Positions 6,993 through 15,663 of a stretch of DNA of 64,000 nucleotides are shown piece by piece. The stretch covers positions 7,378,001 through 7,442,000 of the forward strand of contig NZ_CP109460.1 in NCBI RefSeq assembly GCF_036227565.1. Direction: 5' to 3'. The notes below the pieces were generated by a model. The model saw only the letters and a list, made by a program, of their open reading frames with translations, made no database searches and was not told the DNA's origin. The position numbers and the translations under genes were made by a program. Every line of letters starts with the position of its first letter. Within the stretch, counting starts at the first letter, position 1. This DNA is from Streptomyces sp. NBC_01454. GTDB taxonomy: Bacteria > Actinomycetota > Actinomycetes > Streptomycetales > Streptomycetaceae.

Positions 6993-8972
6993 ATGAGACG
7001 CCTCCGCACCCCCGCCCCGGCAGGCGGGCCCCGCGCGCCCGGCAGCCGCACCCCGCTCGCGCTGGCCGTGCCCGCGCTGGTCGCCATCGCGTTCCTGCTG
7101 ATGCCGCTCGCCGGCATCCTCGCCCGCACCAGCTGGAGCGAGCTCGGCACCCATCTGACCTCGCCCGGCGTCCTCGAGGCGCTCCGGCTGTCGCTGCTGG
7201 TGTCCTTCTGGGCGCTGGGGATCGCCCTGCTGCTGGGTGTCCCACTGGCCTGGCTGCTGGCGCGGGTCAGCTTCCGCGGCAAGGCGCTGATCCGCTCGCT
7301 GGTGCTGCTGCCGATGGTGCTGCCGCCGACCGTCGGCGGTGTCGCGCTGCTGCTCGGCTTCGGCCGCCGCGGACTGCTCGGCCCCTGGCTGGAGGGCACC
7401 TTCGGCATCGTGCTGCCGTTCCACACCTCGGGCGCCGTGATCGCGGCCACCTTCGTGTCGATGCCCTTCCTCGTCATCAGCCTGGAGGGCACGCTCTCCG
7501 GGCTGCGGACGAGCTACGAGGAGACCGCGGCCTCCCTGGGGGCCTCACCCGTACGGGTCTTCTGCACCGTCACCCTGCCCATGGTCGCCCCCGGCCTCGC
7601 CGCCGGCGCCGCACTGACCTGGGCCCGTGCGCTCGGCGAATTCGGCGCCACGATCACCTTCGCCGGCAATCTGCCGGGCACCACCCAGACCCTGCCGCTG
7701 GAGGTCTATCTGCTGCTGCAGGACTCCCCGGAAGCCGCCACCTCGGTCTCGCTGCTGCTGCTCGTCATCGCCATGGCCGTGCTGATCTGCCTACGGGGCC
7801 GCTGGACCGGCGCCACCGCCGACCGCCCGGCCCGCACCGTACGGCCGTCCGGCGACCCCGATTTCCCGGCGCCGCCCGCCGCCGGCCGCACGGAGCCCGT
7901 GGCCGAGTCCGTGGCCCACGCCGCGGCGCCCGGGGAACGCTGGCCGCTGCACGCCGAGGTCACCGGCTTCAACCAGCTGACCCTGGACGCCGGTCCGGGC
8001 ACCACCATCGCCGTCGTCGGCCCCAACGGCGCCGGCAAGACCACCCTGCTGCGCGCCCTGCTCGGCCTCACCCCGCGGGCCCGCGCCGCGCTGCGCCTCG
8101 GCGACACCGACGTCAGCGCGCTGCCCCCGCACCGCCGCGGCGTCGCCTGGGTTCCCCAGGACGGCGCGCTGTTCCCCCATCTGACGGCCCTGACCAACAC
8201 CGCCTACGGGCTGCGCGCCCACGGCACCCCGCGCGCCGAGGCCCGCCGCACCGCACAGCAGTGGCTCGACCGGCTCGGCGTCGGCCCGCTCGCGCACCGC
8301 AAGCCCGCCCAGCTCTCCGGGGGCCAGGCCCAACGCGTCGCACTGGCCCGGGCGCTGGCCGCCCGCCCCCGTCTGCTGCTGCTCGACGAACCGCTCGCCG
8401 CGCTCGACCAGACCACCCGCGCCCACGTCCGTCACACCCTGCGCGCCCACCTCGCGGGCTTCGGCGGCGTCTGTCTGATCGTCACCCACGACCCCGTCGA
8501 GGCGGTCTCGCTCGCCGACCGGGTCCTGGTCCTCGACGACGGCCGCGCCCTCCAGGACGCCCCGCCCGCCGAGGTCACCCGGCATCCGCGCTCGCCGTGG
8601 GTCGCCCGGATGCTCGGCCGTAACGCATGGCCGGGCACCGCGGCCGGCGACGGGCTGGCGCTCACCGGCGGCGGCCGGCTCGTGCTGGCCGACCGCCTCC
8701 CCGAAGGCGTCCGCGCGCTGGCGGTCATCGCCCCGGAGGCGGTATCGGTCCACCTCGAGCGGCCGGCGGGCAGCCCCCGCAACGTCTGGCCGGGCACCGT
8801 CCGCGAAATCACCTCCGCGGGCAGCCGGCTGCGGGTCCTGGTCACCTCCGGCCAGGTCCCCGATCTGGTGGCCGAAATCACCCCGTCGGCCGCCCTCGAA
8901 CTCGGCCTCGCCGACGGGGTGTCCGTATGGACCAGCGTCAAGGCCACCGAGGTCTCCGTCGTCACGCTCTGA
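6993..8972 (+). CDS. modBC: Fused molybdate permease-ATPase (ModB-ModC)
   Basis: The 659-residue protein joins two normally separate subunits. Residues about 20-275 are a ModB permease with five to six helices and the EAA loop (YEETAASLGASPVRVF). After a Pro/Ala-rich linker, residues about 310-540 are an ABC ATPase: Walker A GPNGAGKTT near 343, signature LSGGQAQR near 440, Walker B LLLLDEP near 463, and switch HD. A Mop/TOBE domain ends the protein (VWPGTVREITSAG ... SVKATEVSVV). Fusion fixes a 1:1 ratio. The preceding modA supplies the ligand. The downstream neighbour is convergent. Confidence 0.93.
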   Translation: MRRLRTPAPAGGPRAPGSRTPLALAVPALVAIAFLLMPLAGILARTSWSELGTHLTSPGVLEALRLSLLVSFWALGIALLLGVPLAWLLARVSFRGKALIRSLVLLPMVLPPTVGGVALLLGFGRRGLLGPWLEGTFGIVLPFHTSGAVIAATFVSMPFLVISLEGTLSGLRTSYEETAASLGASPVRVFCTVTLPMVAPGLAAGAALTWARALGEFGATITFAGNLPGTTQTLPLEVYLLLQDSPEAATSVSLLLLVIAMAVLICLRGRWTGATADRPARTVRPSGDPDFPAPPAAGRTEPVAESVAHAAAPGERWPLHAEVTGFNQLTLDAGPGTTIAVVGPNGAGKTTLLRALLGLTPRARAALRLGDTDVSALPPHRRGVAWVPQDGALFPHLTALTNTAYGLRAHGTPRAEARRTAQQWLDRLGVGPLAHRKPAQLSGGQAQRVALARALAARPRLLLLDEPLAALDQTTRAHVRHTLRAHLAGFGGVCLIVTHDPVEAVSLADRVLVLDDGRALQDAPPAEVTRHPRSPWVARMLGRNAWPGTAAGDGLALTGGGRLVLADRLPEGVRALAVIAPEAVSVHLERPAGSPRNVWPGTVREITSAGSRLRVLVTSGQVPDLVAEITPSAALELGLADGVSVWTSVKATEVSVVTL

Positions 8973-8990
8973 GCGCCGACGGCGGCCCGG

Positions 8991-9437
8991 TCAGTGCGGG
9001 GCGGCCGCCGGCTCCAGCTCGAACACCGGGATCCGGCGGTCGGTCTTCTCCTGGTAGTCGGCGTAGTCCGGATAGGCCGCGACGGCGCGCGCCCACCACA
9101 GGGCCTTCTCCTCGCCGGTGACCTCACGGGCCGTCATGTCCCGGCGCACCGGGCCGTCCTGGAGTTCCACCCGCGGGTCGGCCACCACATTGTGGTACCA
9201 GACGGGGTGCTGCGGCGCGCCTCCCAGGGAGGCCACCGCGGCGTAGGTCCCCTCGTGCTCCACCCGCATCAGCGGGCTCTTGCGGATCTTGCCGCTCTTG
9301 GCGCCCCGGGTGGTGAGCACGATGACCGGCATTCCGCGCATCGTCGTACCCTCGGTCCCCCCGGAGCTCTCGTACAGCGCGACCTGATCGCGCACCCACT
9401 GCGTCGGGCTGGGCTCGTACTCACCGAGAAGAGGCAT
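8991..9437 (-). CDS. Nitroreductase/deazaflavin (F420)-dependent oxidoreductase family protein
   Basis: The 148-residue protein belongs to the split-barrel DDN-like family that binds F420 or flavin: [49 protein letters not shown], and a C-terminal [19 protein letters not shown]. These segments are characteristic of the mycobacterial/streptomycete family around Ddn. Substrate is unknown. Start at 9437 gives the usual length; an alternative ATG lies at 9450. The gene ends convergently against modBC. Confidence 0.85.
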   Translation of the reverse strand: MPLLGEYEPSPTQWVRDQVALYESSGGTEGTTMRGMPVIVLTTRGAKSGKIRKSPLMRVEHEGTYAAVASLGGAPQHPVWYHNVVADPRVELQDGPVRRDMTAREVTGEEKALWWARAVAAYPDYADYQEKTDRRIPVFELEPAAAPH

Positions 9438-9641
9438 GCTGGCGTCCCATCTACGAAGGCCGGCGGGGCACCGGCCGCGGCCGGAGCGTCCGGCCGGCCT
9501 TGTCGGTCCTGACCCTCGCTCAACCACCGGACCGGTGCAATCATTCCGGTCCGGCGCGCCGCAGCGGCTACCCCGCCGACCCCGGGGCGGACCCCGGTGA
9601 GATGCCTGCCCGCTCCTTCGCGCAGCGGGCAGGCACCCGGG

Positions 9642-11096
9642 TCAGGACACCAGCTCCACCGTCTGCCGGCTCCGGCGGCGCTGCTCGGCCCAGTTCGTCA
9701 GGGCGGCACCGCAGGCGTGGTCGAGATGGCGCAGCCCGCTCAGGTCCAGCTCCACATCCCGGCCGGCCGGCAGCGTCTCCAACTGGTCGAGGAGCTTGGG
9801 CAGCCGCAGGAACGTGGCGTTGCCGACGGCGCGCACCTGCACCGGCGCCGCCACCTCGTCCGGCGTGTGGACCTCCAGGTGGACGTGGGAGGTCTCCCAG
9901 GCCGTCTTCGCGACGGCCAGCAGCAGACCGATGAGGACGCCCTCGAACATGTTGACCGTCACGATCGCGAGGGCGGTGACGAGCAGGACGACCGCCTCGC
10001 CGCGGTGTTCGCGCCACAGCGGACCCAGCTCCCGCAGCGGGATCAGCTTGCAGCCCGCGTGGACCAGGATGCCCGCCAGTGCGGCCAGCGGCACCACGCC
10101 CAGCGCGGCCGGGAACGCCGCGGCGAACACCAGCAGCCAGACGCCGTGCAGCACCCGCGACAGCTTGGTCCTCGCGCCCGCCTGCACATTGGCGGCGCTG
10201 CGGACGATGACGGCCGTCATCGGCAGGGCGCCGAGGAGCCCGCACACGGTGTTGCCGGCGCCCTGGGCCATCAGCTCCTTGTCGTAGTCCGTACGCGGCC
10301 CGTCGTGCAGCCGGTCGACGGCGGCGGCGCTGAAGAGGGACTCCGCGGAGGCGATCAGCGCGAAGGCGAGAACCGTGCCGAGCACCCCGACGTCCGTGAG
10401 CTTGCCGAAGTCGGTGAGGCCCGGCGGCTGGATCGCGTCGAGCAGCCCGCTGACCTCGACCCGTGCGACCGGCAGATCCAGCGCCCACACCGTGAGGGTG
10501 GCGAGCGCCACCGCGGCCAGCGGCGCGGGGAGGAGGCGCGCGCCGCGCCGCCAGCGCGGCCACAGCACCAGCACGGCGATGGTGCCCGCACCGATGGCGA
10601 GCGCGGAGGCCGCGGTGGCCGAGCCGACGGTGTCGCCGACCAGGCCGGGCAGCCCGGCGAGGTTGCTGAGGCCGGTGCCGGGTGCCTTGGCGTCCGTCAG
10701 GGCGTAGAGCTGCCCGGCGATCAGGACCAGGCCGATACCGGCCAGCATGCCCTGGACGACGGCGACCGAGATGGCCCGGAACCAGCGCCCCAACTTCAGT
10801 GCGCCCATGACGAGTTGGAGTACACCGGCGGCCAGTACCAGCGCGCCGAGGGCGCCGATGCCGTACTCCTTGACGGCCTCGAAGACCAGCACCGTCAGTC
10901 CGGCGGCGGGGCCGCTGACCTGGAGGCTGCTGCCGGGGAGCAGACCGGTGAGCAGTCCGCCGACCACTCCGGTCACCAGCCCCAGTTCGGCCGGGACACC
11001 GGAGGCGACCGCCACTCCGACACACAGCGGGACGGCGACCAGGAAGACCACGAGGGAGGCGGTGAAGTCCGCCCGGAACGAGGGGAATCGCTTCAT
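9642..11096 (-). CDS. SulP-family anion transporter with STAS domain
   Basis: The 484-residue membrane protein shows the SulP start (FRADFTASLVVFLVAVPLCVGVAVASG), the substrate-site segment VSGPAAGLTVLVFEAV, about 11-12 helices, and a C-terminal cytosolic STAS domain (VELDLSGLRHLDHACGAALTNW). SulP proteins carry sulfate, bicarbonate or other anions. The gene for a beta-carbonic anhydrase lies 17 bp upstream on the same strand, so bicarbonate transport is more likely than sulfate (inferred from context; SulP-carbonic anhydrase pairing is well known). Confidence 0.92.
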   Translation of the reverse strand: MKRFPSFRADFTASLVVFLVAVPLCVGVAVASGVPAELGLVTGVVGGLLTGLLPGSSLQVSGPAAGLTVLVFEAVKEYGIGALGALVLAAGVLQLVMGALKLGRWFRAISVAVVQGMLAGIGLVLIAGQLYALTDAKAPGTGLSNLAGLPGLVGDTVGSATAASALAIGAGTIAVLVLWPRWRRGARLLPAPLAAVALATLTVWALDLPVARVEVSGLLDAIQPPGLTDFGKLTDVGVLGTVLAFALIASAESLFSAAAVDRLHDGPRTDYDKELMAQGAGNTVCGLLGALPMTAVIVRSAANVQAGARTKLSRVLHGVWLLVFAAAFPAALGVVPLAALAGILVHAGCKLIPLRELGPLWREHRGEAVVLLVTALAIVTVNMFEGVLIGLLLAVAKTAWETSHVHLEVHTPDEVAAPVQVRAVGNATFLRLPKLLDQLETLPAGRDVELDLSGLRHLDHACGAALTNWAEQRRRSRQTVELVS

Positions 11097-11113
11097 GAGA
11101 GGTACCTGCGCCT

Positions 11114-11716
11114 TCACAGCGGGAGGAACAGGTCGGAGGCGGGGTGATGCGCCACGACCAGGCCGGTGTGCACTTCGTAGAACCAGCCGTGCACCGCCAC
11201 CTCGCCGGTGGCCAGCCGCTCCTGGACGCAGGGATAGCCGCGCAGCCGGTCGAGTTGCTGGCGCACATGCTGCTGCACCGCGGCGGCGACCGTGGGTTCC
11301 CCGTCCTGGGGCAGCTCGTCGGACAGCTGCTGGGTCAGCCAGTCCCGTACGGCGGGCGCGCCGGTCAGGTCCTCGCCGCGGGCCCGGGCGCCGACCGCTC
11401 CGCAGTGCGAGTGCCCGCACACGATGATGTCGGCCACGCCCAGGACGCGCATCGCGTACTCGATGGTGGCGGCCTCCGCACAGGCCGGCATGTCCTCCTG
11501 GTAGACGGGCACGGCGTTGCCGGCGGTACGGAGTTCGAAGAGTTCGCCGGGCCGTGCCCCGGTGATCAGGGACGGTACGACGCGGGAGTCGGAGCAGGTG
11601 ATGAACAGGGCGAGCGGGGACTGGCCGGCGGCGAGCCGGCTGTAGGTCTCCCGTTCGTCCTGCCGGTCGGCAATACGGGCCGTCAGGCCCCGGGCATGCT
11701 GGATGAAGGTCTCCAT
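11114..11716 (-). CDS. Beta-class carbonic anhydrase
   Basis: The 200-residue enzyme interconverts CO2 and bicarbonate. It has the beta-class zinc ligands: Cys41 in ITCSDSRVVP with the Asp43-Arg45 dyad, and His102 and Cys105 in IIVCGHSHCGAV. FELRTAGNAVP is also family-typical. The ATG at 11716 is preceded by an AGGAG-containing purine stretch. It is the first gene of an operon with the SulP transporter, so it probably supplies or consumes bicarbonate at the membrane. Confidence 0.93.
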   Translation of the reverse strand: METFIQHARGLTARIADRQDERETYSRLAAGQSPLALFITCSDSRVVPSLITGARPGELFELRTAGNAVPVYQEDMPACAEAATIEYAMRVLGVADIIVCGHSHCGAVGARARGEDLTGAPAVRDWLTQQLSDELPQDGEPTVAAAVQQHVRQQLDRLRGYPCVQERLATGEVAVHGWFYEVHTGLVVAHHPASDLFLPL

Positions 11717-11813
11717 GAGGAGGTCTCCTGCCGATGAGGGGTGCCACCGTGGGGGAGTGGCGGGAACGTTCGAGGGGGGCACGACGGGTGGGGCGGTTCA
11801 CCACCGGCCGTGC

Positions 11814-12242
11814 TCAGCAGAGGAAGACGCAGTGCAGGACGGGGAGTTGGACCGATCTGCCGGCGGCCTTGGCGGAGCTGCCGGGGGCGGCGGCCCCGGA
11901 GGGGAGGGCGGTGAAGGGTGCCACGGGTCCGCCGCCCCGGGGCGGCAGCTGCCGGCCGGTGTGGTGGGGGACGCCGGCGGAGATACGGGCGGTGCGCCGC
12001 GGCTGGCCGCGCTCGGCCTCGCGTTTGGTCTTCTTCCGGGTGCTGTCGTAGCCGGGCTTGACGGCCGGCGGGATTCCCGTGGACGTCCTGGCCAAGGGGC
12101 CGGCGGGCGCGTCCGCCGCCGCGCCGGGGGCCGACGCGAGGGCGCCCAGCAGGAACGCCAGGATCATCAGGACGGCCAGGGGTATACGGCGCGGACGCGG
12201 CGGCGGTGTGCCGCGCGGAGTGCCGGTGTCCTTCCGCATCAT
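11814..12242 (-). CDS. Small secreted protein with hydrophobic Cys-ending tail
   Basis: The 142-residue product starts MMRKDTG and has an Arg-rich n-region followed by a signal-peptide helix (LAVLMILAFLLGALASAPGAAADA). The mature part is basic and Pro/Gly-rich and ends in QLPVLHCVFLC, an unusual hydrophobic tail with two cysteines. GGGGGA precedes the start. I do not recognise the family. It lies 142 bp downstream of the MFS gene of the RiPP-like operon on the same strand and could be co-transcribed. Confidence 0.6.
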   Translation of the reverse strand: MMRKDTGTPRGTPPPRPRRIPLAVLMILAFLLGALASAPGAAADAPAGPLARTSTGIPPAVKPGYDSTRKKTKREAERGQPRRTARISAGVPHHTGRQLPPRGGGPVAPFTALPSGAAAPGSSAKAAGRSVQLPVLHCVFLC

Positions 12243-12384
12243 CGTCCCCCGTGGTTCGTCCACACGGTTACACCCTGCCCTGACAGTGCCTCATCCAGGT
12301 TTCCCCCGGGATAACGAGAAATGACGCCACGTTTCCTGACCTGCCGTATCCGCCGCCGGACACCTCCGCGGGCCGTGCGGCCGT

Positions 12385-13704
12385 TCACGTCCGTTCCCTT
12401 TCCGTCCGGGGTGCCACGGGGACGGCGCGGGCGGGTGCCGGGCGGCGGGCCGCCCAGCCGAGGACGGGCACCACGGCCAGCGCCAGCAGTCCGCCGGCCA
12501 GCGCCAGCGTCCGGTAGCCGCCCAGCACGACGACCAGCCCCGAGGAGAGACCCCCGACCGCGCCGGCGAGGGCGATGCCGACGTCCACCAGGCCCTGTCC
12601 CGAGGCGCGGCGGGCGGGCGGCAGCGCGTCGATGACCAGGGCGGTGCCGCTGACCAGTCCGAAGTTCCAGCCGAGGCCGAGCAGCACCAGCGCCGTGGCG
12701 AGCGCGGGAACCGACTGCGGCGGGGCGAGGGCGGCGAGGCCCCCGGCGGCTGCCAGCGTCACCCCGGCAGCAGCGGCCATCCGGTGCCGGCCGAGCCGGT
12801 CGACGAGCAGACCGGTGAGCGGGGAGGGCAGGAACATCGCACCGACATGGAGCGCGATGACCAGCCCCGCCGCCTGGGTGCCGTGGCCGTGTGCCTGCAT
12901 GTGGACGGGCGTCATCGTCATCACGGCGATCATCACGAGCTGGGTGAGGACCATGACCGCGGTGCCGACGGCCACCCCGGGCCGGTGCCCGGGCGCATCC
13001 GTCCGTCCAGCAGCTGAGTCCGCCGGGTCTTCGGGGCGCTCGGCCGCGCCGCCGTCCCGTGCCGCGGCCAACTGCTCTGCCAGCCGCAGCGGATCGGGCC
13101 GCAGCAGCACGGCCAGGGACACCGCGGCCGCCCCGAAGGCGGCGGCCGCCAGCAGAAACGGCCCGGCGAGCCGTGGGATGCCCCAGGAGTGGGCCACCTC
13201 TCCCGTCAGCGCCACCAGGTTGGGTCCGACCACCGCGCCGAAGGTGGTGGCGAAGAGCACCGTGCTCACCGCCCGCCCGCGCCGAGCGGGCGTGGCCAGG
13301 TCGGCTCCCGCGTAGCGGGCCATCAGATTGGTTGCGGTGCCCGCCCCGTAGACGACCAGGGCCGTGAACAGCAGCGGCGCGCTGCCGAGGGCGGCCGCCA
13401 GCACGACCCCGAGGCTGCCGAGCGCCCCGACGGCGTACCCGAGCGCGAGTCCGGGACGCCGGCCCCGGCTCCGGCAGAGCCGGCCGATGCCGACGGCGCC
13501 CAGCGCGGCCCCGGCGGTGAACAGCGCGCTGGGCACGCCCGCCAGACCGGTCGAGCCGAGCATGTCCTCGGCGAGCAGCGCGCCGACGGTGATGCCCGCG
13601 GCGAGACCCGCGCCGCTGAGGATCTGGGAGAAGACCAGGACCGCCAGGATCCGGCGCTGTTCCGGCACCTCGCGGGGGGCCGGAACACCGTGGGGAGCCC
13701 TCAT
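12385..13704 (-). CDS. MFS exporter, last gene of RiPP-like operon
   Basis: The 439-residue protein has about 12 predicted helices and the MFS loop signatures GRLCRSRGRRPGLALGY (loop 2-3) and GLLVDRLGRHRMAAA (loop 8-9). These put it in the drug:H+ antiporter-like branch. AAGGAA is spaced correctly before ATG 13704. It follows the IDEIWH-motif gene by 31 bp on the same strand, so it is probably the exporter or self-resistance pump for the peptide product of the operon. Substrate assignment is inferred from context only. Confidence 0.85.
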   Translation of the reverse strand: MRAPHGVPAPREVPEQRRILAVLVFSQILSGAGLAAGITVGALLAEDMLGSTGLAGVPSALFTAGAALGAVGIGRLCRSRGRRPGLALGYAVGALGSLGVVLAAALGSAPLLFTALVVYGAGTATNLMARYAGADLATPARRGRAVSTVLFATTFGAVVGPNLVALTGEVAHSWGIPRLAGPFLLAAAAFGAAAVSLAVLLRPDPLRLAEQLAAARDGGAAERPEDPADSAAGRTDAPGHRPGVAVGTAVMVLTQLVMIAVMTMTPVHMQAHGHGTQAAGLVIALHVGAMFLPSPLTGLLVDRLGRHRMAAAAGVTLAAAGGLAALAPPQSVPALATALVLLGLGWNFGLVSGTALVIDALPPARRASGQGLVDVGIALAGAVGGLSSGLVVVLGGYRTLALAGGLLALAVVPVLGWAARRPAPARAVPVAPRTERERT

Positions 13705-13735
13705 GATTCCTTTCCGTTCGCGCCGGCGCGGGACA

Positions 13736-14251
13736 CTAGGCCGGCGCCGCCATCGGTTCCAGCCCGGCGATCTCATCGAGTGACAGCCCCATCTGCTCGT
13801 GGAGGAAGCGCACGATCGTCCAGTGCGGCAGCGCACCCTCGTCGAAGGGACCGAATTCCCGGCAGTACAGCGGGATCCAGCGCAGGGCCTCTCCGACCGC
13901 CTGCTCCCGGCCGGGCTCCCGCTGGTAGTCCTCGTAGGCGATGCTGCGGTGCTCGATGAAGAAGCGCCCCGGCAGCCGCTCCTCGCACAGCGCCCGGTAT
14001 TCCCGGGTCTGGAGGATGAGGTAGTGCCAGATCTCGTCGATGTCCTGCTCGACCGGCAGGAACAGGCCGCCGAGCCGGTCATGGTGCCGGGAGACGAGAT
14101 ACAGATAGCGCAGGCACTCGGTGACCTGGCGCTCCACGAACTCCCGTGGCGCGCCGGTCTTGTCGTCGAAATACCGCACCACTTCGGTGTGCAGCGCCCC
14201 GCCGAGCAGGTCCTTGAGGTCGTCCGCGGAGGTCAGCGGCTGGCCGGTCAT
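13736..14251 (-). CDS. IDEIWH-motif protein (glycine-rich-domain/DUF1399-like), RiPP-like operon
   Basis: The 171-residue protein contains FLPVEQDIDEIWHYLILQTR, then YRALCEERLPGRFFIEH and an EDY motif. The D-E-x-W-H core followed by a second His is typical of the glycine-rich-domain-containing (DUF1399-like) family, whose biochemical role is unknown. The conserved Asp/Glu/His residues could bind a metal. Its ATG overlaps the TGA of the upstream adenylating enzyme by 4 bp (ATGA), so the two proteins are translationally coupled and probably act together. Confidence 0.75.
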   Translation of the reverse strand: MTGQPLTSADDLKDLLGGALHTEVVRYFDDKTGAPREFVERQVTECLRYLYLVSRHHDRLGGLFLPVEQDIDEIWHYLILQTREYRALCEERLPGRFFIEHRSIAYEDYQREPGREQAVGEALRWIPLYCREFGPFDEGALPHWTIVRFLHEQMGLSLDEIAGLEPMAAPA

Positions 14252-15519
14252 GCGTCTCCTGTCCGGGTGGGAACGTCGTCAGAGCTGGTGGTGGTGAGCC
14301 AGGCGTACTTGCCCGACTTCCCGATGGGGAGGTGCCCGCGGTGCTCGACGCGGCAGCGCCGCCCGGTCAGGGCGCCGGTCGCCTCCTCCAGTGCCGCGGC
14401 CGCGTCGGGGTCGAGGGGCGTGCCCTGGAAGGTCGTGTACACCAGGCGTGCCTCCGTCCCGCCGGTCAGCTGCAATTGGTAGACGAAGACGTGCGGTGAC
14501 GCCTCGGCGACGCACCGGTCCAGGTCGCCCTGGGCGACCGGGCCGTGCGGGGTGCTCAGCAATTCCTTCTGGCGGCCGCTGAATTGGGCGATCTTTCCCG
14601 GGTCCGGGGTGCCGTCCAGGGTGCGTACGCAGTCGCCCGAGCGGTACCGGATCAGCGGCATATAGGGGTTGCGGACACTGGAGACGATGAGCTCGTAGAG
14701 GGTGCTGCCGGGGGCCACCGGGTGGAGTTCGACGGTCATCTTGTCGAGGTGCGGCCAGTAGGTGCCGCGGCGGTCGCTGAAGTAGAGATAGCCGAGCTCG
14801 GTGCTGCCGAACAGATCGATGACCGGACAGGCGAAGTGCTGGTGCAGATAGCGCCGGACGTTCGCCGGGGTGTACTCGTAGGCGTGGATGATGCTGGCGG
14901 GCGGCGGGAAGTCGTCCCACAGCCCCCATTCTCCGACCTTCCGCAGCAGATGCGCCAGGTGATAACCGGAGCAGTCGAGGTGGTACCAGCCGCGCGGATG
15001 CGCCTGCCGGGCGTCCTGGATCTCCTTGAGCATCCGCACCACCTCCGCGCGCTCCCACAGCGCCGGGTCGAGCCGCAGATTGAGGTAGCAGGTCCGTTCG
15101 TCGAGCCACCGGTCGTCGAGGGCGGGCACCGGTTCCGGGCCGGCGCCGCGGCGTGCGGCATTGACCCGGGCCACGTGTTCCGTGGCCAGCACCGTGGTCA
15201 GGGAGACCCGTCGGCAGCCCGCGTCCCAGGTGTGGCCGATATCGGGGTGGGTGCGCCACAGCCGGTAGTAGGAGTGCAGCAGGAAATACGGGGGGCGGAT
15301 GATCTGCATCCGGGCGTGATGGGTGCCGGTGGACAGCACGAATTCCGCGTCTCCGGATTCCAGCGCCGCGGCCAGCCGGGGAGTCATCCAGTTGTCGGGG
15401 AAGCCACGGGCGATCTCCGGCTTGTCGAGTACGGGGAAGTGGCCCTTCGCCAGCGATTCGCGGTAGATCGGTATGTCGCGGATCTGCTCGATGACCTCGG
15501 TGGTCGGCTGCCCATCCAT
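14248..15519 (-). CDS. PaaK-like adenylate-forming enzyme, RiPP-like operon
   Basis: The 423-residue protein belongs to the ANL superfamily near phenylacetate-CoA ligase/CapK. Visible elements are a phosphate-binding loop FVLSTGTHHARMQ (normally STGTTG-like), the A5 motif CPVIDLFGSTELGYLYF, the A7-like segment MPLIRYRSGDCVRT, and a C-terminal lysine in GHLPIGKSGKYAW. It should activate a carboxylate as an acyl-adenylate. The start at 15519 has GAGGAC 7 nt upstream. It follows the repeat precursor gene after a large stem-loop. A role in activating the peptide or an attached acid is inferred. Confidence 0.82.
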   Translation of the reverse strand: MDGQPTTEVIEQIRDIPIYRESLAKGHFPVLDKPEIARGFPDNWMTPRLAAALESGDAEFVLSTGTHHARMQIIRPPYFLLHSYYRLWRTHPDIGHTWDAGCRRVSLTTVLATEHVARVNAARRGAGPEPVPALDDRWLDERTCYLNLRLDPALWERAEVVRMLKEIQDARQAHPRGWYHLDCSGYHLAHLLRKVGEWGLWDDFPPPASIIHAYEYTPANVRRYLHQHFACPVIDLFGSTELGYLYFSDRRGTYWPHLDKMTVELHPVAPGSTLYELIVSSVRNPYMPLIRYRSGDCVRTLDGTPDPGKIAQFSGRQKELLSTPHGPVAQGDLDRCVAEASPHVFVYQLQLTGGTEARLVYTTFQGTPLDPDAAAALEEATGALTGRRCRVEHRGHLPIGKSGKYAWLTTTSSDDVPTRTGDA

Positions 15520-15585
15520 GGAGTCCTCGTCACTTTCCGGAATGCGGTGCCCCGCAGGGCGTTCGGGCGGGTCCAAAACGGCGGC

Positions 15586-15648
15586 GGTGCCCGGGAGCGG
15601 CCGTTTGGCCGGCGGCGGAGGATTACCGCCGGCCCGCTCCCGGGCACC
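15586..15648 (-). terminator. Two-tier stem-loop (attenuator/partial terminator) after RiPP precursor
   Basis: A 14-bp perfect outer stem (GGTGCCCGGGAGCG at 15586-15599 with CGCTCCCGGGCACC at 15635-15648) and a 9-bp perfect inner stem (GGCCGGCGG 15607-15615 with CCGCCGGCC 15626-15634) enclose a 10-nt loop. It begins 15 nt after the precursor stop and ends well before the next gene. Such structures after a precursor gene usually cut read-through, so that more precursor than enzyme is made, and stabilise the upstream mRNA. Confidence 0.75.
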
Positions 15649-15663
15649 TCGGTGGTGCGGGGG

